DNA of 64,000 nucleotides from Symsagittifera roscoffensis (lineage: Eukaryota; Xenacoelomorpha; Acoela; Convolutidae): the NCBI RefSeq assembly GCF_963678635.1, contig NC_087069.1, positions 5,127,472 through 5,191,471 of the forward strand, written 5' to 3'. Under the pieces are notes generated by a model, which was not told the origin of the DNA, did not search any database, and saw only the letters and a list, made by a program, of their open reading frames with translations. Each line of letters begins with the position of its first letter. The stretch's first letter is position 1. The position numbers and the translations under genes were made by a program. Positions 29,598-40,522 of the stretch are shown here, in pieces.

Positions 29598-30014
29598 TTA
29601 CATGTTTGGTGCGGGAAAGGATTTGCCAAATCTTCGTTCTGAAACCAGCTGGAGTGTTTAACTGCGCTATAGACTGTTTGCTCAATTCTTCTTAAAACTT
29701 TGATACAAACTCAAATTACATACAAATACATACAAAAGTATGCAAAATACACTATCGCTTAAATGAAATTGTTTATATCCCAGATTAATTGAGTTCCAAA
29801 GCTGAACAAAATCTCGCACTTAAATACACACTAAACACGGAATAGAGGTAGGTCAAATTTTATGTACAGACAATTCTCATATTAAAAAACTGAATTTTAT
29901 TTACTATACAAAAGTTAATGTGGTGTTTTTTTGTGTTTTAATCTATTCGTCGATTTTTGACCGTGGTTCTACTACTTCAACTGCTTCATAATCGAAAAAA
30001 GAATCGTTGAAGAA
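29598..30014. other. Subterminal non-coding DNA of the Polinton
   Basis: No gene seen between the left TIR and the acidic frame that starts the polymerase end. Confidence 0.4.
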
Positions 30015-30299
30015 TTACGACTCGTCCTCATCGGAAGTATTGGCCTCCAGATCCGCGATATCCCCGCTATCAATATCACTGTCGTTGGTTTCTGCTTCCC
30101 GAATCAGACCGGGGTCTGGAGTTTGCCAACTGCTATTGACCTGGTTCATCAGTTGTCGAAGCGAGCGATGTGGTTGTGTGTTCTCAACAGCAAAACTATC
30201 CTCAGAGTATTCATCATCAATATCCGGATGTTCCCAATCAACGTTTTGAGTGTTAGCGAATTCTTCAGACACCCCATCTAGGAAATCGTCACAATCCTA
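30015..30299 (-). pseudogene. Acidic extension in frame after the PolB stop
   Basis: In the same frame as the polymerase C-terminal exon, separated only by TAG at 30297-30299. The read-through segment is very acidic (DIDDEYSEDSF, DSDIDSGDIADLEANTSDEDES). The acidic character starts before the stop (DDSDDN, DPTDDDDLE), so the protein tail was probably longer and has been cut by a nonsense codon. Confidence 0.4.
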
Positions 30300-30670
30300 C
30301 GACACTGGCTGTTGACGATCTTCAAAAAATGGCATCCATTTTTCCAAATCGTCATCATCGGTTGGGTCAGAATTAACAGCGGCTGTGTTGTCATCACTAT
30401 CATCAATGCCAATCACAGTTTGACCCACGATGTTTTTGTGACCGTAGGGAAGAGTCTGCTGACCATCATCGAGGATGTAGCGTTTGTCATCAAAAGCTGA
30501 TAACGATGTTTTCGTCGAAGTCACTGTTTGCAGATTGTGTGACTCGGATGCGATTGGACTGTTTTCAGTTTTGAATAACGAGCCAGAGGTCAAGGTGTCT
30601 CGATATCGCTGATGACTCAACATCTTCTGAGCAGCTTTGGATACACCTTTCGCCGATAATTTTCTGCAGT

Positions 30671-31294
30671 CTAAAAATTTATATATGATTGCTAATCAAT
30701 TTTTTGATGATCACTAATGTGTGGTGGTAAAAAAACCAAATGCGATGTTTTTTTTAAGAGCTACATCATGTTAACTTGAAGGCCAGGTGCAACAAAAAAA
30801 ATACATGAAGGCAAGGTGTGACCTTAAAAAATTAGTCATCATTAAAAAAAAACAACAATCGACCAACACAAAAAAAAATCCCCGACAAAAAAATTTAAAA
30901 AAAAAAATTTTTTGCCGACAAAAAATTTTTTTTCAAAAAAACTTTCGCCCACAAAAAAAAATCGCCCACAAAAAAAAAACCAAAAATTTTCAAAAAAATT
31001 ATTTTTTTTCGCCTAAAAAGTTTTTTCCAGTTTTTTTTTCAAAACAAAAAACACTTTTTCGCCCGAAAAAAAAAAAAATTTCGCCTACAAAAAAAACCGC
31101 CCACAAAAAAAAATTTCAAAAAAAAATTATACTTTTTCGCCCAAAAAGTTTTTTCCAAATTTCTTTTTTTTTTGACAAAATTTCATTTTTTCGCCCACAA
31201 ATAAAAATTGCCTTTCGAAAAAAAAAATCACAAAAAAATCAAAATTTTTTTCGGAAATTCGTGCTCACAAATAAGGCAGATAGAAATTAATTAC
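30671..31294 (-). other. Spliceosomal intron in the PolB gene
   Basis: On the minus strand the donor AGAG|GTAATT begins at 31294 and the acceptor TTTTTAG ends at 30671. The two sides join in phase, and the downstream exon carries residues (KLSAKGVSK, MLSHQRYRD) that belong right after the palm domain in this family. Most of the intron (30850-31260) is low-complexity A/T-rich sequence with repeated TTTCGCCCACAAAAA blocks. Confidence 0.7.
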
Positions 31295-34200
31295 CTCTGG
31301 ACAAAATGGAATAAAGCTTGGGTTTGAGGGATATAAACTCGGTTATAATGTCTCCTGGAAACTCATCTTTGAATTTTAAAACAACCATTTTATTTTTCGG
31401 GTCGTAGAGAGGGTGGTAATTTGACAAGTGAAGTTCATTCAAAATTTTCCTTTTTTCGGAAATTTCTCGGTATAAATCTTCACTTTTGACTTGGTACAAG
31501 AGACTGTCTGTATCAGAATACAGTAGTTGACATTCAAAATTTGGTTTCATTATATCGTAATGAAATTTATACACGTGAAACTTTGCTAACTCAAGAACAC
31601 TAGCTCCCACAATTGTTGGGACATCCCAATAAATTTTTGTTGATTCGAAGTGAACGCTGTCAAGTTTTCTCCAAAAATTTTGTAGGATTTAAATTCGAAT
31701 GCACTAATTTCTCGCAAAGCGGCATGATAATCTCTAACTATTCGAACAAGCATCCGTTTGCGCTTCGACTCGCATGTTTTCCCATAAGCACAATTGTTCA
31801 GTAGTTTGTACAAATCCTCCTCAAATTTATTTCTAGCTTGTTGTCGTTTAGTCGTGTTCAATCTGATGTATGGTTCTAACCATGCTTCTTGTTCAAACTT
31901 CAGCACACGGTGCACTTTTTTAACTTTAAGTCCCAACCTAACAAACAATTGCAATAGTTTGTAATGAATTGTATAGTTTGACTTGTCATGCAGCGTCTGC
32001 AGTAACTTTTTGGTCTTTCCAATTGAACGTCTTGCAATGTCTTGATTTTTCATCTGCTCGAGTAAATTTGTTTGGTAGGGACTCAACCAATCCTGGGGTA
32101 CACTTTCTTTAGTAGGAGCTAAAGGGTAATCTTGATGATCCTCATGCAGTTCTTCTGGGTACTCGAGATCAACTTCCAATCTAAATCCAATCAAAGAGTC
32201 TTCAGTCATGTTGAGTATATGGTTCACAATCACCTCGTCTTCTATATGCTCTATTAACTCAAAGTTACGCACCGGTAATTTCTCCGTTTGCATGACGCCG
32301 CCATAGAGGTTATTTGCATCGATCATAAACCCGTAGGTGCTAGGTTGATCTGGGTTGAAGTCGGGGCATTCTTTGTTGTTGGCTTTGAAAAAGCGACTAT
32401 GGAACACGGATGCAATACCACCTCGCATCATATTCTCGACCATTTCGAGATGCCTGCGGTCTGATAAAAGCTGAACATTCGAGTCTTTGCAGATACGTTG
32501 GAAGGCGTCTCCAGCTAAGTTTGAAGCACTAAAATGGTGCGCGCAGTCCAGACCATAAGTTTGGTGACTAATTTGTCGAAATTCTTCAAAGACGCAAGCA
32601 AGAAGGAGTGTACCACACTTGAGATACAATTTGTGATAATCCTCCAAGGGTTGACATTTGGACACTCTAAAAACTTTCCTTGCATGTTCCAGATCCGCTT
32701 GTGAAACTGCAACTTTTCCTCCATTCAAAACATCGGACCAATTTTGCAAAGGAGGCAATTCTTTTTCTGCAAATTTTTCTCTTTTGGTCATGTACTAATA
32801 AGGGTAGAAACCTTTTTGTCGTATCAGACACCGTTGCTCCTCCGTCTCGTTTGCAAAATACTTGTTCAAAATTGACATTTTTTCCGCTGGTAGATTATCA
32901 ACCAATTTTTGCAAGGAAGAATTCAAAAACTTGCATGAGTCAATAAATCTGAGGTATTCAAAAAATTTTTGCTCAGATCCGTTTTTCCTTTTTAAAGTTT
33001 TGATTAGGACTGCAGTGCTTAACGATATATATTTTTCGTCGGTGCTAGGTATAACACTCATTGTACTTGTTGGCTCGCATTCATGCAATGCGAGACAAAT
33101 GTGGTGAAGGTCATAGTTCTGGATGTTATGTCCAATGACTGGGGTAAAATTTACAGTTCGTCTTGCGAGGTTGCATTTTTCATGTGCCCATCCCAAAAAT
33201 TTTCCAGAAAAATGGCAATGGTCAAGACATTTTTCGTGCTCATTGGTAAAATTAGTATTCGTGCTCATTGGTATACAGCAAATCCAACATGTTGATGTGT
33301 TTTCTTTGTTCAACGATTCTTGGATTTCTAGAAATTGAGAAAACCGTCGCTTTTGATCATATATCTCTCTCGCTAATTGATGCAACTGATTGAGAAATTT
33401 TTTCATGCATTGATCAGAGCTGTCATAGTCAAAGAAGTAGGGCTGTGAATTTCCGTATTCAATCAATAAAAATCAAATAAATCACAAGTGGTACAAACCA
33501 CAAGGCCTGGAGGTTTTTGAACTCGTATCTGTTGGTACCTTTTTCTGCTGAAGGCATGACTACTAGAGCAGGTTCATGATCCTTACAACACTGGATGTGT
33601 TGCTCGTGAGTTTCACCACTCCAACTAATGTGAAAGCAGTTTCTACATAAACTTGCAATTGGGCGATACTTACACCCTTTGATTTCGCAGATGAACTTTA
33701 ACAAATCGATTATAAGTACATAGTGATGCTTTGCAGGCTCATACAAGAGAAGCAGGTCCATGTCAAATATTTCAGTTTGGGTGCTGTTATCTTGGTTTGG
33801 TCGTTTTGATATATACCTTGGCAACAAATCTCCCTTGGTACTGGAACACATTTACCCGCACGTCGTTAAGTTGTTCAAATTTTCCAATTGAAGCAAAACT
33901 CATGGGTGAATCAAAATTACCTTAAGCTTTGTGTGCACTTTCAGCAGTGTATGTATCAGGTTGTGTCCGCGCAGCTGCTGGGTTCGCTTTTTGTTGATCA
34001 GTTAGAAGTAGGTCAACACCATGCTTCAGACTATAAGCAGCGGTAAAGCAAAGTTCGAAACAATTATTATCTTTATGATTTCTAATGTTTATCAAATTCT
34101 GGGACATTCGAATTCGAAAAGGCAAGTCAATATAAGATGACCCACGGATTGGTGAAAACTTGGCAAGTTTAACAAAAACTTGAATTACGTGTTGCAAAAC

Positions 34201-34525
34201 CCAACCGCTTCCATAAGATGCAAAAGTCTCCAAAACTGCTTGCATTTTTTCGACCATTTCAAAAAACTCATCATCTTCTAATCCTAAGCTCATCACAGGT
34301 TTCATATCAGAGTTTGCATAAATGTCAATCCGCTCGTCGTGCTCAGTTTTACTAGAATCATTTATTACTTTAGGTTTTACCAAACCTAAATTAGCGCTGA
34401 ACTGAACTTTTCTAGGTCCTTCTGCAACTCGATCGATTATGAGACTTTGATTTCATCTTTTTTCTCTTGCATAAACTGCAAAAGGTCAACCGGCTGCTTT
34501 TCATCCATGGGTTGGTTTCCGCCGA

Positions 34526-34900
34526 TCACATACGCTTCAAGAACACCGAAAAAAGCAGACTCACTTTTTTGAAGATTTCGTCTTCATCGACAGCATGCAC
34601 ATCACCGAGGGCAGCATTAGCAGCGGCACTTGTAGTGGCTAAACCAGCAGAGGCAGCTCTCATAACAGGAAGACCATGGGTTGCTAGTAAATGAGCTGAT
34701 AAGTTTTTGGGCGAATGAAATCCCAAATGACAATAATCACAAACACCTCCAAGTTGACCATGAGTGTGAAGAATATATTTTTGTAAATTTGAAAGCATTT
34801 GAGCCGTGAATGAACACTCATTGCATCGATAAACAATAAGTTTTTTTTTCAACAAAATGTTTGTCACGCTCATGGTGACTTCTATTGCTCTTATTTGCAT
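34526..34900 (-). pseudogene. C2H2 zinc-finger N-terminus of PolB
   Basis: The first finger is C-X2-C...H-X3-H in YRCNECSFTAQMLSNLQKY and the following ILHTH. The second is CDYCHLGFHSPKNLSAHLLATH. An Ala-rich and then acidic linker follows. The frame then shifts at an A6 run near 34552 and continues in another frame toward the polymerase N-terminal domain. It could be a separate DNA-binding protein, but adjacency on the same strand and continuous shifted frames suggest a fused N-terminus. Confidence 0.5.
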
Positions 34901-36563
34901 ATTTCAGTGGACAAAAATTGCATTTGAACATTTTTTGAAATAAGTTAAGCTATTGATTTTAAGAAAGAAAAAGAATCAAGTGATCTCAAATTACACTCAG
35001 AAACAACAGTAAATGGGAAGCATAACTGTTCGTCTACCATTTGCAGAGAAATCGGTTTGTGTTTTGCGCGCGTAATTTTGAATTTGAATTAAAGTTCCCG
35101 CCAAAATTTGAATTAGATTTGAATTTCCCGCCATAACTGGCAAACTCAAATTCGATTGGACGAAACAGATAAATTGTTGTTTTAAACGTTAATAATTATT
35201 ACAAACGATAAAAATTAATCTAAGCCAACCAAATTTGGGCTAAATTTTAATCCAAAATGATTTTAGAGCCAAGAGAGGAAAGTTTTAATTTTTTATTTTA
35301 TCAATTCAAATTATAAATTGATGAAATTTTCGAAATTGCGAATAAAAGTTGAGCATGTCACAACACATGATAGATCCTAAATATCCCAGTTGTCATGGGG
35401 ACAGAATATCCTATAAAAATGTCAAAATTAGTATCAAAAACAGTTGAAATGATGAATAAGTAAAGCAAAAACTGAAAAATGACAGTTTTTTAACTTTCCA
35501 GGCGCATTGTTATCAATGATGTCAATCACGGAGCGGTCGCACGGTCCATGTCATCATGACTGTGTCTCAATTGTCTTTCGATTTGAAAAAAAAGTCCGAA
35601 AAAATACTTTTCTGTAAAGAGAAATGAGTTTGTTGTTTTAGGGGGGATTAAGGGGAGTAGCGTTTTTCTCGAAGACTATTGAAAAAACATCTACTCCCAC
35701 AATCTCATTAGTCGTGCCCCTCAATGCACTTTCATAATAACACCACTTGCTCATAATAAAAAATTGCGTCTTCTGGTTGAAAATTGCATTTTTTCGGAAA
35801 AATGAAAAAACTATGAGTCATCAATTAAAAAGTTTGATTTTTATTATTTTTCTCAAATATTTAGCATGATGATGATTACTTGTATTTTTTTCAATATGAT
35901 CATTTTTGGAGACAACAGTATCAATGATCAAATGGTAACTCCAATTTGTAGAAAAAGAAAAAAATTAATGCTTTTTTTTCCTTTTTGTAATTAAAAAATC
36001 AAATTTTTAACTAAAAACATTTAAAAAATAATTATTTTTATCAAAAAGATGGTTTTAAACATCTTTTATACTATTTTTCATTATGTTTAATTTGTATGGT
36101 AACTATTTGAATAAACATATGATAACATAAGTTTTCATCCAAAATTATTTTTTTACAGTTTTTTTTGACGTTAATTATCTTTTTTCAAAAAACGAAATTG
36201 ATTTTTTTAATCTTGTTTTCTAAAAATTAGCATATATGGATGCTTTTCAGTTTTTTCTCAAGATCACTTATGTAAATAAGAATTTCAATGTTAATATGTT
36301 AAATCCTATTTGTGGAAAAAATGAAAATTTTACGGATTTTTTTTTGTTTTTAATTGAAAAAAAAATAGTCAATTTATTAAAAATAAATGATTTTTTTAAC
36401 TTCAAATTTTAAAGGCTTTTGAAATAAATTTTTAATCAGAACCCAATCGTGTGATAATTAATGAACAAATACAAGATACAAACTCAAACTCAATTTTAAA
36501 GTTAAATTATTTTACACAAAAAATACAAACAAAAATCAATAAAACTCAACCTCAGTTTCAAAG
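34901..36563. other. Non-coding interior of the Polinton
   Basis: AT-rich with long homopolymers at 35770-36450 and no supported frame. It lies between divergent gene blocks and may hold promoters. No motif stands out. Confidence 0.4.
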
Positions 36564-37167
36564 TTATATAAGGTCCAAATACTCCTGCGCTTTCTCTAGT
36601 GTTGTTAACTTCCTTTTTTTCTTTGGCGCTAGACAGAGAGAAGGGGTTAAGTTTTCCATGTGGTTGCTCACAGTAGCCACAGGGGTACGCTTTGGAGTTG
36701 AGCAACCCGGTTCGTCAAGCCATGGTGACACTACAGGGGAAGAATCAGCTTTCGGGGTAACTACTGATGGTGACTCAATCTGTTCCATTCCCCATAAACG
36801 ATCAAAAAATTCAATTTCTTCAAAGTATTCTAACTGGTTTTCACACATCGGAGTAACATCACAGTCGTATTTATACAAAATTTTTTTTACTGGTTTTGAT
36901 AAAGTTGAAATATCAACCTGAAGAGCAAGAGGCTCGTCAGGATCCGTATATTTACCAGAATTTGTAAGGTAACTCAAATACTTTATATTCAGTTCTTCGT
37001 CTTTCTTTGAATTTTTTAAGGAAAATTTACTGAATAAATGTACAAGTCCACTCATCAGAATTGAAACTTTTTTCTTCGTTAATTATTGCTACAAAATTAC
37101 CGTGAACGGTTTCATAAAAATTGGTTCTTTCGTGATTGGAATATCCGGCAATAATATAACAAGGCAT
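36564..37167 (-). pseudogene. Unrecognised Polinton protein, two frames
   Basis: ATG at 37167 starts a 46-codon frame (PCYIIAGYSNHERTNFY...) that ends at 37027. A second minus-strand frame covers 37055-36564 (163 codons). The two overlap in the GTAAATTTTCC segment and together read like one protein after a one-base shift or a short splice. The C-terminal half has a Lys-rich patch (APKKKRKLTT), a good nuclear localisation signal. No family recognised. It might be a regulatory protein of the element. Confidence 0.45.
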
Positions 37168-37653
37168 TTTTGAAGAAAAGTTGGAAGAAAATGACAAACG
37201 TAACGCGGAGAGAAATGAAACTGAAATGAATTGTGAAAACGCCTCAAGAGATTAAAATAGGGATTGGTTCTTCTAAAATTAGAAATTTAAAGACCTCCTA
37301 TGTAGTTTTTAATCAGTTTAATAAGGGAGGGCGTGTAAAATATTTATGTTACCTTGCGTGGTATTCTATGTTTATCTAAATTGCATTCAAACAAATAGCT
37401 TGTATCAAAAATAACGTTTAAACATTGTGACCTTTAACACCCAATAAAATTTTTGTCAGTTGTACATGCACAAAAAACTTATCCATTTGAACTAAATTGC
37501 AATCCAATATCTTTGCGATATAAAGTACATGTGTATATAACTTAAAATAGATACAACGCCGCTTTCTTTTGCAGACATATACAATCAATCGGAACCATTC
37601 ATTTCTTTCTATTCAGTTTTGAATCAAGTTACTTTGAAACTTTACTCGTTACA
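37168..37653. other. Divergent promoter region in the Polinton
   Basis: About 490 non-coding bases between minus-strand and plus-strand gene blocks, so a bidirectional promoter is expected here. TATATAA-like runs occur near 37534. Nothing more specific is visible. Confidence 0.35.
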
Positions 37654-38025
37654 ATGAATAAAACCAAAACAAGCACCACAGCAAATGCAGATAAAGATTT
37701 TGGCGATTGCTATTTCGATATTTCGGAAAACAGTTAAAGACTAGTGCGTGCTACATTGAAAACATATGACCAAACTGGAACTTATGTATTCCTGAAATTT
37801 TTCAAAAAAGCAACTGAAGGCGCTGAATTTGAATGTGTACAAAGACTTTCCTTAAGCAGCGAAGAATTTTCAAAATTACTAAAGTCGGGAAAGTGAATCC
37901 GAGCGCAAACAAGTGAAATTTCTGATACTGTTGAAAACAAAGACAAACCACAATCTAATTGTAAACAAGCCAGGAAATCTCAACTTTCCTCAAACACAAA
38001 CGATTTCAGGCACGACTCGAATTAA
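37654..38025 (+). pseudogene. Small Polinton protein with two in-frame stops
   Basis: ATG 37654 to TAA 38023-38025, cut by TAA 37735-37737 and TGA 37894-37896. The middle part (RATLKTYDQTGTYVFLKFF, then LSLSSEEFSKLL) has a strand-rich pattern ending in a helix, faintly like the PC4 single-strand DNA-binding fold. That assignment is a guess. The next gene starts 14 bases later. Confidence 0.35.
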
Positions 38026-38039
38026 TTTTCCTTTACAAA

Positions 38040-38828
38040 ATGGCAGAAGCTATGTTCGAAGTTGTGTTACCTGATTATTTCCAAAAATTTCAACCAAATT
38101 TCAAATTTGTTATCACTGAAAAAATTCCTATTTTATCTACGTTTAAAAATTATGCTTTTGGAAGCCACTTCAAATCTGAATATTGCCCTTTTTCAGTCGA
38201 GAATGAAAAAAAAATTCATTACCATATATTGATTCAAACAGATTCAGAGGAACAATTAAACCAATTTTTTCCTTCCCAAAAATGTTTCAGTGTTCCCTGT
38301 ATTTTCACTTGCTTCAAATACTTAGTTTCTCCTGCTAAAGATGTCAAAGGAAACGGTGAGTTATTTGACAAGCTTAAACTAGCTCTCACTTATTCAGCAC
38401 AACCTGTTGCAGCCAATCTCGATTTGTTAGATTTCACTGCAATCAAAAAACGTTTACCCAATTTATTGCTTTCTGCAACATCATCTAACAAACAATCTTC
38501 ACCAAATCAAAACGTTTGCAAGAAATCTCCGGCCGTTGGGGGACAGAAACGAATTGATAAAACAGTTACGCCTGCTGCATCGTCGACGTCAAACAAATCC
38601 CTAAGAATTTCGACTTCAGTTTCAAAGAAACCTACGGAAAGCAGACATGTTCAAACAGATGAGATGAATACAGAAACTTTGAAAAGATTTGAAAGTTTAA
38701 TTAATGGACCCCATTCTGCCGCTTTTTGCAAAATAATGGATATTTTGACAAGTGGATATGGAAAACTTGATGTAGATACTGATGTGCTATTTGTGAAATT
38801 TATTGTTGAAGAGAAAGTTAGGTTTTAA
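38040..38828 (+). CDS. Unrecognised Polinton protein with HYHILIQ motif (262 aa)
   Basis: Intact frame from ATG 38040. The N-terminal ~120 residues look folded and contain KIHYHILIQTDS, a His-hydrophobic-His pattern like the metal-binding motif of HUH endonucleases, but I see no convincing catalytic Tyr motif in the expected place. The middle is Ser/Lys-rich and disordered, and the C-terminus again looks folded. It may bind DNA. Without a search the family remains open. Confidence 0.5.
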   Translation: MAEAMFEVVLPDYFQKFQPNFKFVITEKIPILSTFKNYAFGSHFKSEYCPFSVENEKKIHYHILIQTDSEEQLNQFFPSQKCFSVPCIFTCFKYLVSPAKDVKGNGELFDKLKLALTYSAQPVAANLDLLDFTAIKKRLPNLLLSATSSNKQSSPNQNVCKKSPAVGGQKRIDKTVTPAASSTSNKSLRISTSVSKKPTESRHVQTDEMNTETLKRFESLINGPHSAAFCKIMDILTSGYGKLDVDTDVLFVKFIVEEKVRF

Positions 38829-38989
38829 TTGATACATACTTTTCATTATTCCCTTTTTATTATACTGAGTTCAGTAAACATATTTTTAACATTCAATTTA
38901 AAACTCATTCATGAAATTTTTATAGACTTAAAAACACAATATCCAGACAAATTAGTCAGATTTCAGTATTTTTAGCCACTTGTTTGTAA

Positions 38990-39286
38990 TTGGATGCTGA
39001 TATTGATTTGGATTTTGTTTTGAAAAACAGACCATATGGTGGTTTAATTGGAATAGACAATTCGTCGCTCGACAAACACTTGAAACAAATCAAATTTCTT
39101 AGAATACATGCTATATTGCATGACGCAGCGGGATATTTGCAAGAAAAACATCATACCGGTCCTGGGTACACATATGTTTTGCCTTGTCCAATAAAAAACT
39201 GTTACCTGGGTCACGTGACAGATATTGCGTTTTGCTTATTTCTGAAAGCATTCAAACCAAAGTTATTTCGTTTTTTGGAATGTTGA
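38990..39286 (+). pseudogene. Protein fragment without start codon
   Basis: Open frame of 98 codons following a TAA, with no ATG at its start. It contains RIHAILHDAAGYLQEKHHTG and LPCPIKNCYLGHVTDIAFC, with several Cys and His that could bind metal. It could be an exon or remnant of either neighbouring gene. No family recognised. Confidence 0.35.
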
Positions 39287-39353
39287 GTGAAAGTCATGTT
39301 AACCCAAAGAAAGAAAACTAAAAAATTGTTTTTCAACCATCTCTTTATTTTAG

Positions 39354-39816
39354 ATATTGAAGGATTTAAATGTGGCAAGAAACCTTTGATCATAAAGGAA
39401 CTTTCCGTTTGCTCTGCTAATACAATTGATACAATTCATTTTCTGCCACCAGTCCAATTCAACAATTTCCAAAAGAAGAGAAAAAAGCGTACAATTGGGT
39501 ATCTAAATTTCTACACGGGCTTCGTTGGGACGAAGGTGAATACACTTACTCATACTTGGATCAAATTTTTGTCAGCATTCGTTTGAGGAACCCAAATTCC
39601 CATTTTTTTGCTAAAGGTACACAAAAATCTGTTTTATTAGCTGAATACTTGAAATTACCCGTGACAAATTCGGAAGATTTTGGCTGCCCAAAGATTGAAC
39701 AGTTATTGGGTCAAGAAAAACATATTTGCAAACGACATTCTCATTTACTTCCCTCACATCAATTATTAAAGCATTGTACCCGTAGAAAATCCAAAGTTTT
39801 TTCGATTGTTTACAAA
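39354..39816 (+). pseudogene. DEDD exonuclease-like protein (DIEGF type), frameshifted
   Basis: After an acceptor-like TCTTTATTTTAG (ending 39353) the frame reads DIEGFKCGKKPLIIKELSV. The D-X-E of DIEGF fits an ExoI motif of RNase H-fold 3'-5' exonucleases. The frame changes at an A6 run near 39480 and continues with LHGLRWDEGEYTY, HFFAKGTQKSVLL, NSEDFGCPKIEQL and a Cys/His cluster (HICKRHSH). I recall this signature from uncharacterised invertebrate proteins, often linked to mobile DNA. Enzymatic activity is inference. The frame runs on into the next ORF without a stop. Confidence 0.5.
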
Positions 39817-40179
39817 ATGAACTGTCCAATGATGCAAACAACCTTATCTCCAAATTTGGTGATTTACGCTTCAATGACTAATCAGAGTCCTGAAAACAAT
39901 TTAACACCAAGAATTAAAGTTACTCTTACGCGGACAGGCATATTAGATTGTCGAGGAAAACCTCTCCTGCAAAAACTCGAACAAATTACACTGAATGATA
40001 TCGAAATCGACAATTTACGGAAATTTTTAACAGTTCTTGACTACTTTCACCTGTACAATGTCCAGACTCAATTCGCCAGTCAATTCCGTTGTTCAATCTC
40101 AACCTGGAAAGGCTGCAACCTCAGCTGGGAGAGAGACGACAAATCCATTTGCATGACCATCAGCTTCCAGCTGAACTGA
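39817..40179 (+). CDS. Unrecognised Polinton ORF (about 120 codons)
   Basis: ATG 39817, in frame with the preceding exonuclease-like frame. The composition looks coding (LTPRIKVTLTRTGILDCRGKP; LNDIEIDNLRKFLTVLDYF). Near 40080 another frame becomes equally plausible, so the end may be frameshifted. No known domain. Confidence 0.4.
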   Translation: MNCPMMQTTLSPNLVIYASMTNQSPENNLTPRIKVTLTRTGILDCRGKPLLQKLEQITLNDIEIDNLRKFLTVLDYFHLYNVQTQFASQFRCSISTWKGCNLSWERDDKSICMTISFQLN

Positions 40180-40352
40180 AAGAATTAGTCAAAACTGATA
40201 ACGTTGAGGAAATACATCTAGTTCAAGCCACTATCAGAGTTGCTGCTCATTTTGTTGTAAAGTTCAAATCTAATTGTAACCATGACAAATTCACAAAATA
40301 TGAGTTTTTCTTCATTGAACGAGGAGTTGATTTGCCTGTTGAACCGAAATGA
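40089..40352 (+). CDS. Small Polinton ORF, LPxEL...NVE type, copy 1
   Basis: The convincing part starts near 40165 (LPAELKELVKTDNVEEIH, then RVAAHFVVKFKSN). It resembles the protein at 40523-40774 in order and spacing of residues (LP.EL, T.NVE.I, then a basic beta-like stretch), so the two look like diverged duplicates. Function unknown. Its start is unclear because it overlaps the previous frame. Confidence 0.4.
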   Translation: MFNLNLERLQPQLGERRQIHLHDHQLPAELKELVKTDNVEEIHLVQATIRVAAHFVVKFKSNCNHDKFTKYEFFFIERGVDLPVEPK

Positions 40353-40357
40353 CGAAT

Positions 40358-40360
<3 letters not shown>

Positions 40361-40408
<48 letters not shown>
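40361..40408. repeat. (AT)n microsatellite
   Basis: An uninterrupted AT dinucleotide run of about 48 bases between two Polinton ORFs. Confidence 0.95.
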
Positions 40409-40409
<1 letters not shown>

Positions 40410-40522
40410 AAGTTTTGTGAATCATAATAAATATATTTATTGATTGTCTTCATTTTCTTTTGATCTTGTGTGATTACTAGTTGCTATCATGTCGTGTTTG
40501 AAAATTCAAAATTTCAAAAAAA

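Larger units (their letters stand above)
30297..34900 (-). pseudogene. Protein-primed DNA polymerase B (PolB), broken
   Basis: This replicates the element. Order from 34900 downward: two C2H2 fingers; an N-terminal domain with GSSYIDLPFRI and CFELCF; a zinc-ribbon/HNH-like region with DHCHFSGK and HEKCN (about 33170-33300); ExoII (GHNIQNYD, about 33115-33140); palm motif A DANNLYG (about 32305-32330), motif B NNCAYGKT (about 31785-31805) and motif C YSDTDS (31502-31522); and a C-terminal exon with DDKRYILDDG and LPYGH. Breaks: frame changes near 34552, 34445, 33915, 33840, 33480 and 31640, and TAG at 32795-32797. ExoI, expected near 33475, is damaged. A 624-base intron separates palm and C-terminal parts. 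The catalytic Asp residues in motifs A and C are intact, but this copy cannot make a full protein without repair of several breaks. Confidence 0.88.

Noticed and set aside
30787-31290. 167-codon Lys/Phe-rich ORF on the + strand
   Set aside because: It is low-complexity A/T sequence lying inside the polymerase intron.
36451-36921. 156-codon ORF on the + strand
   Set aside because: Opposite-strand shadow of the minus-strand Polinton gene, which has the better composition.
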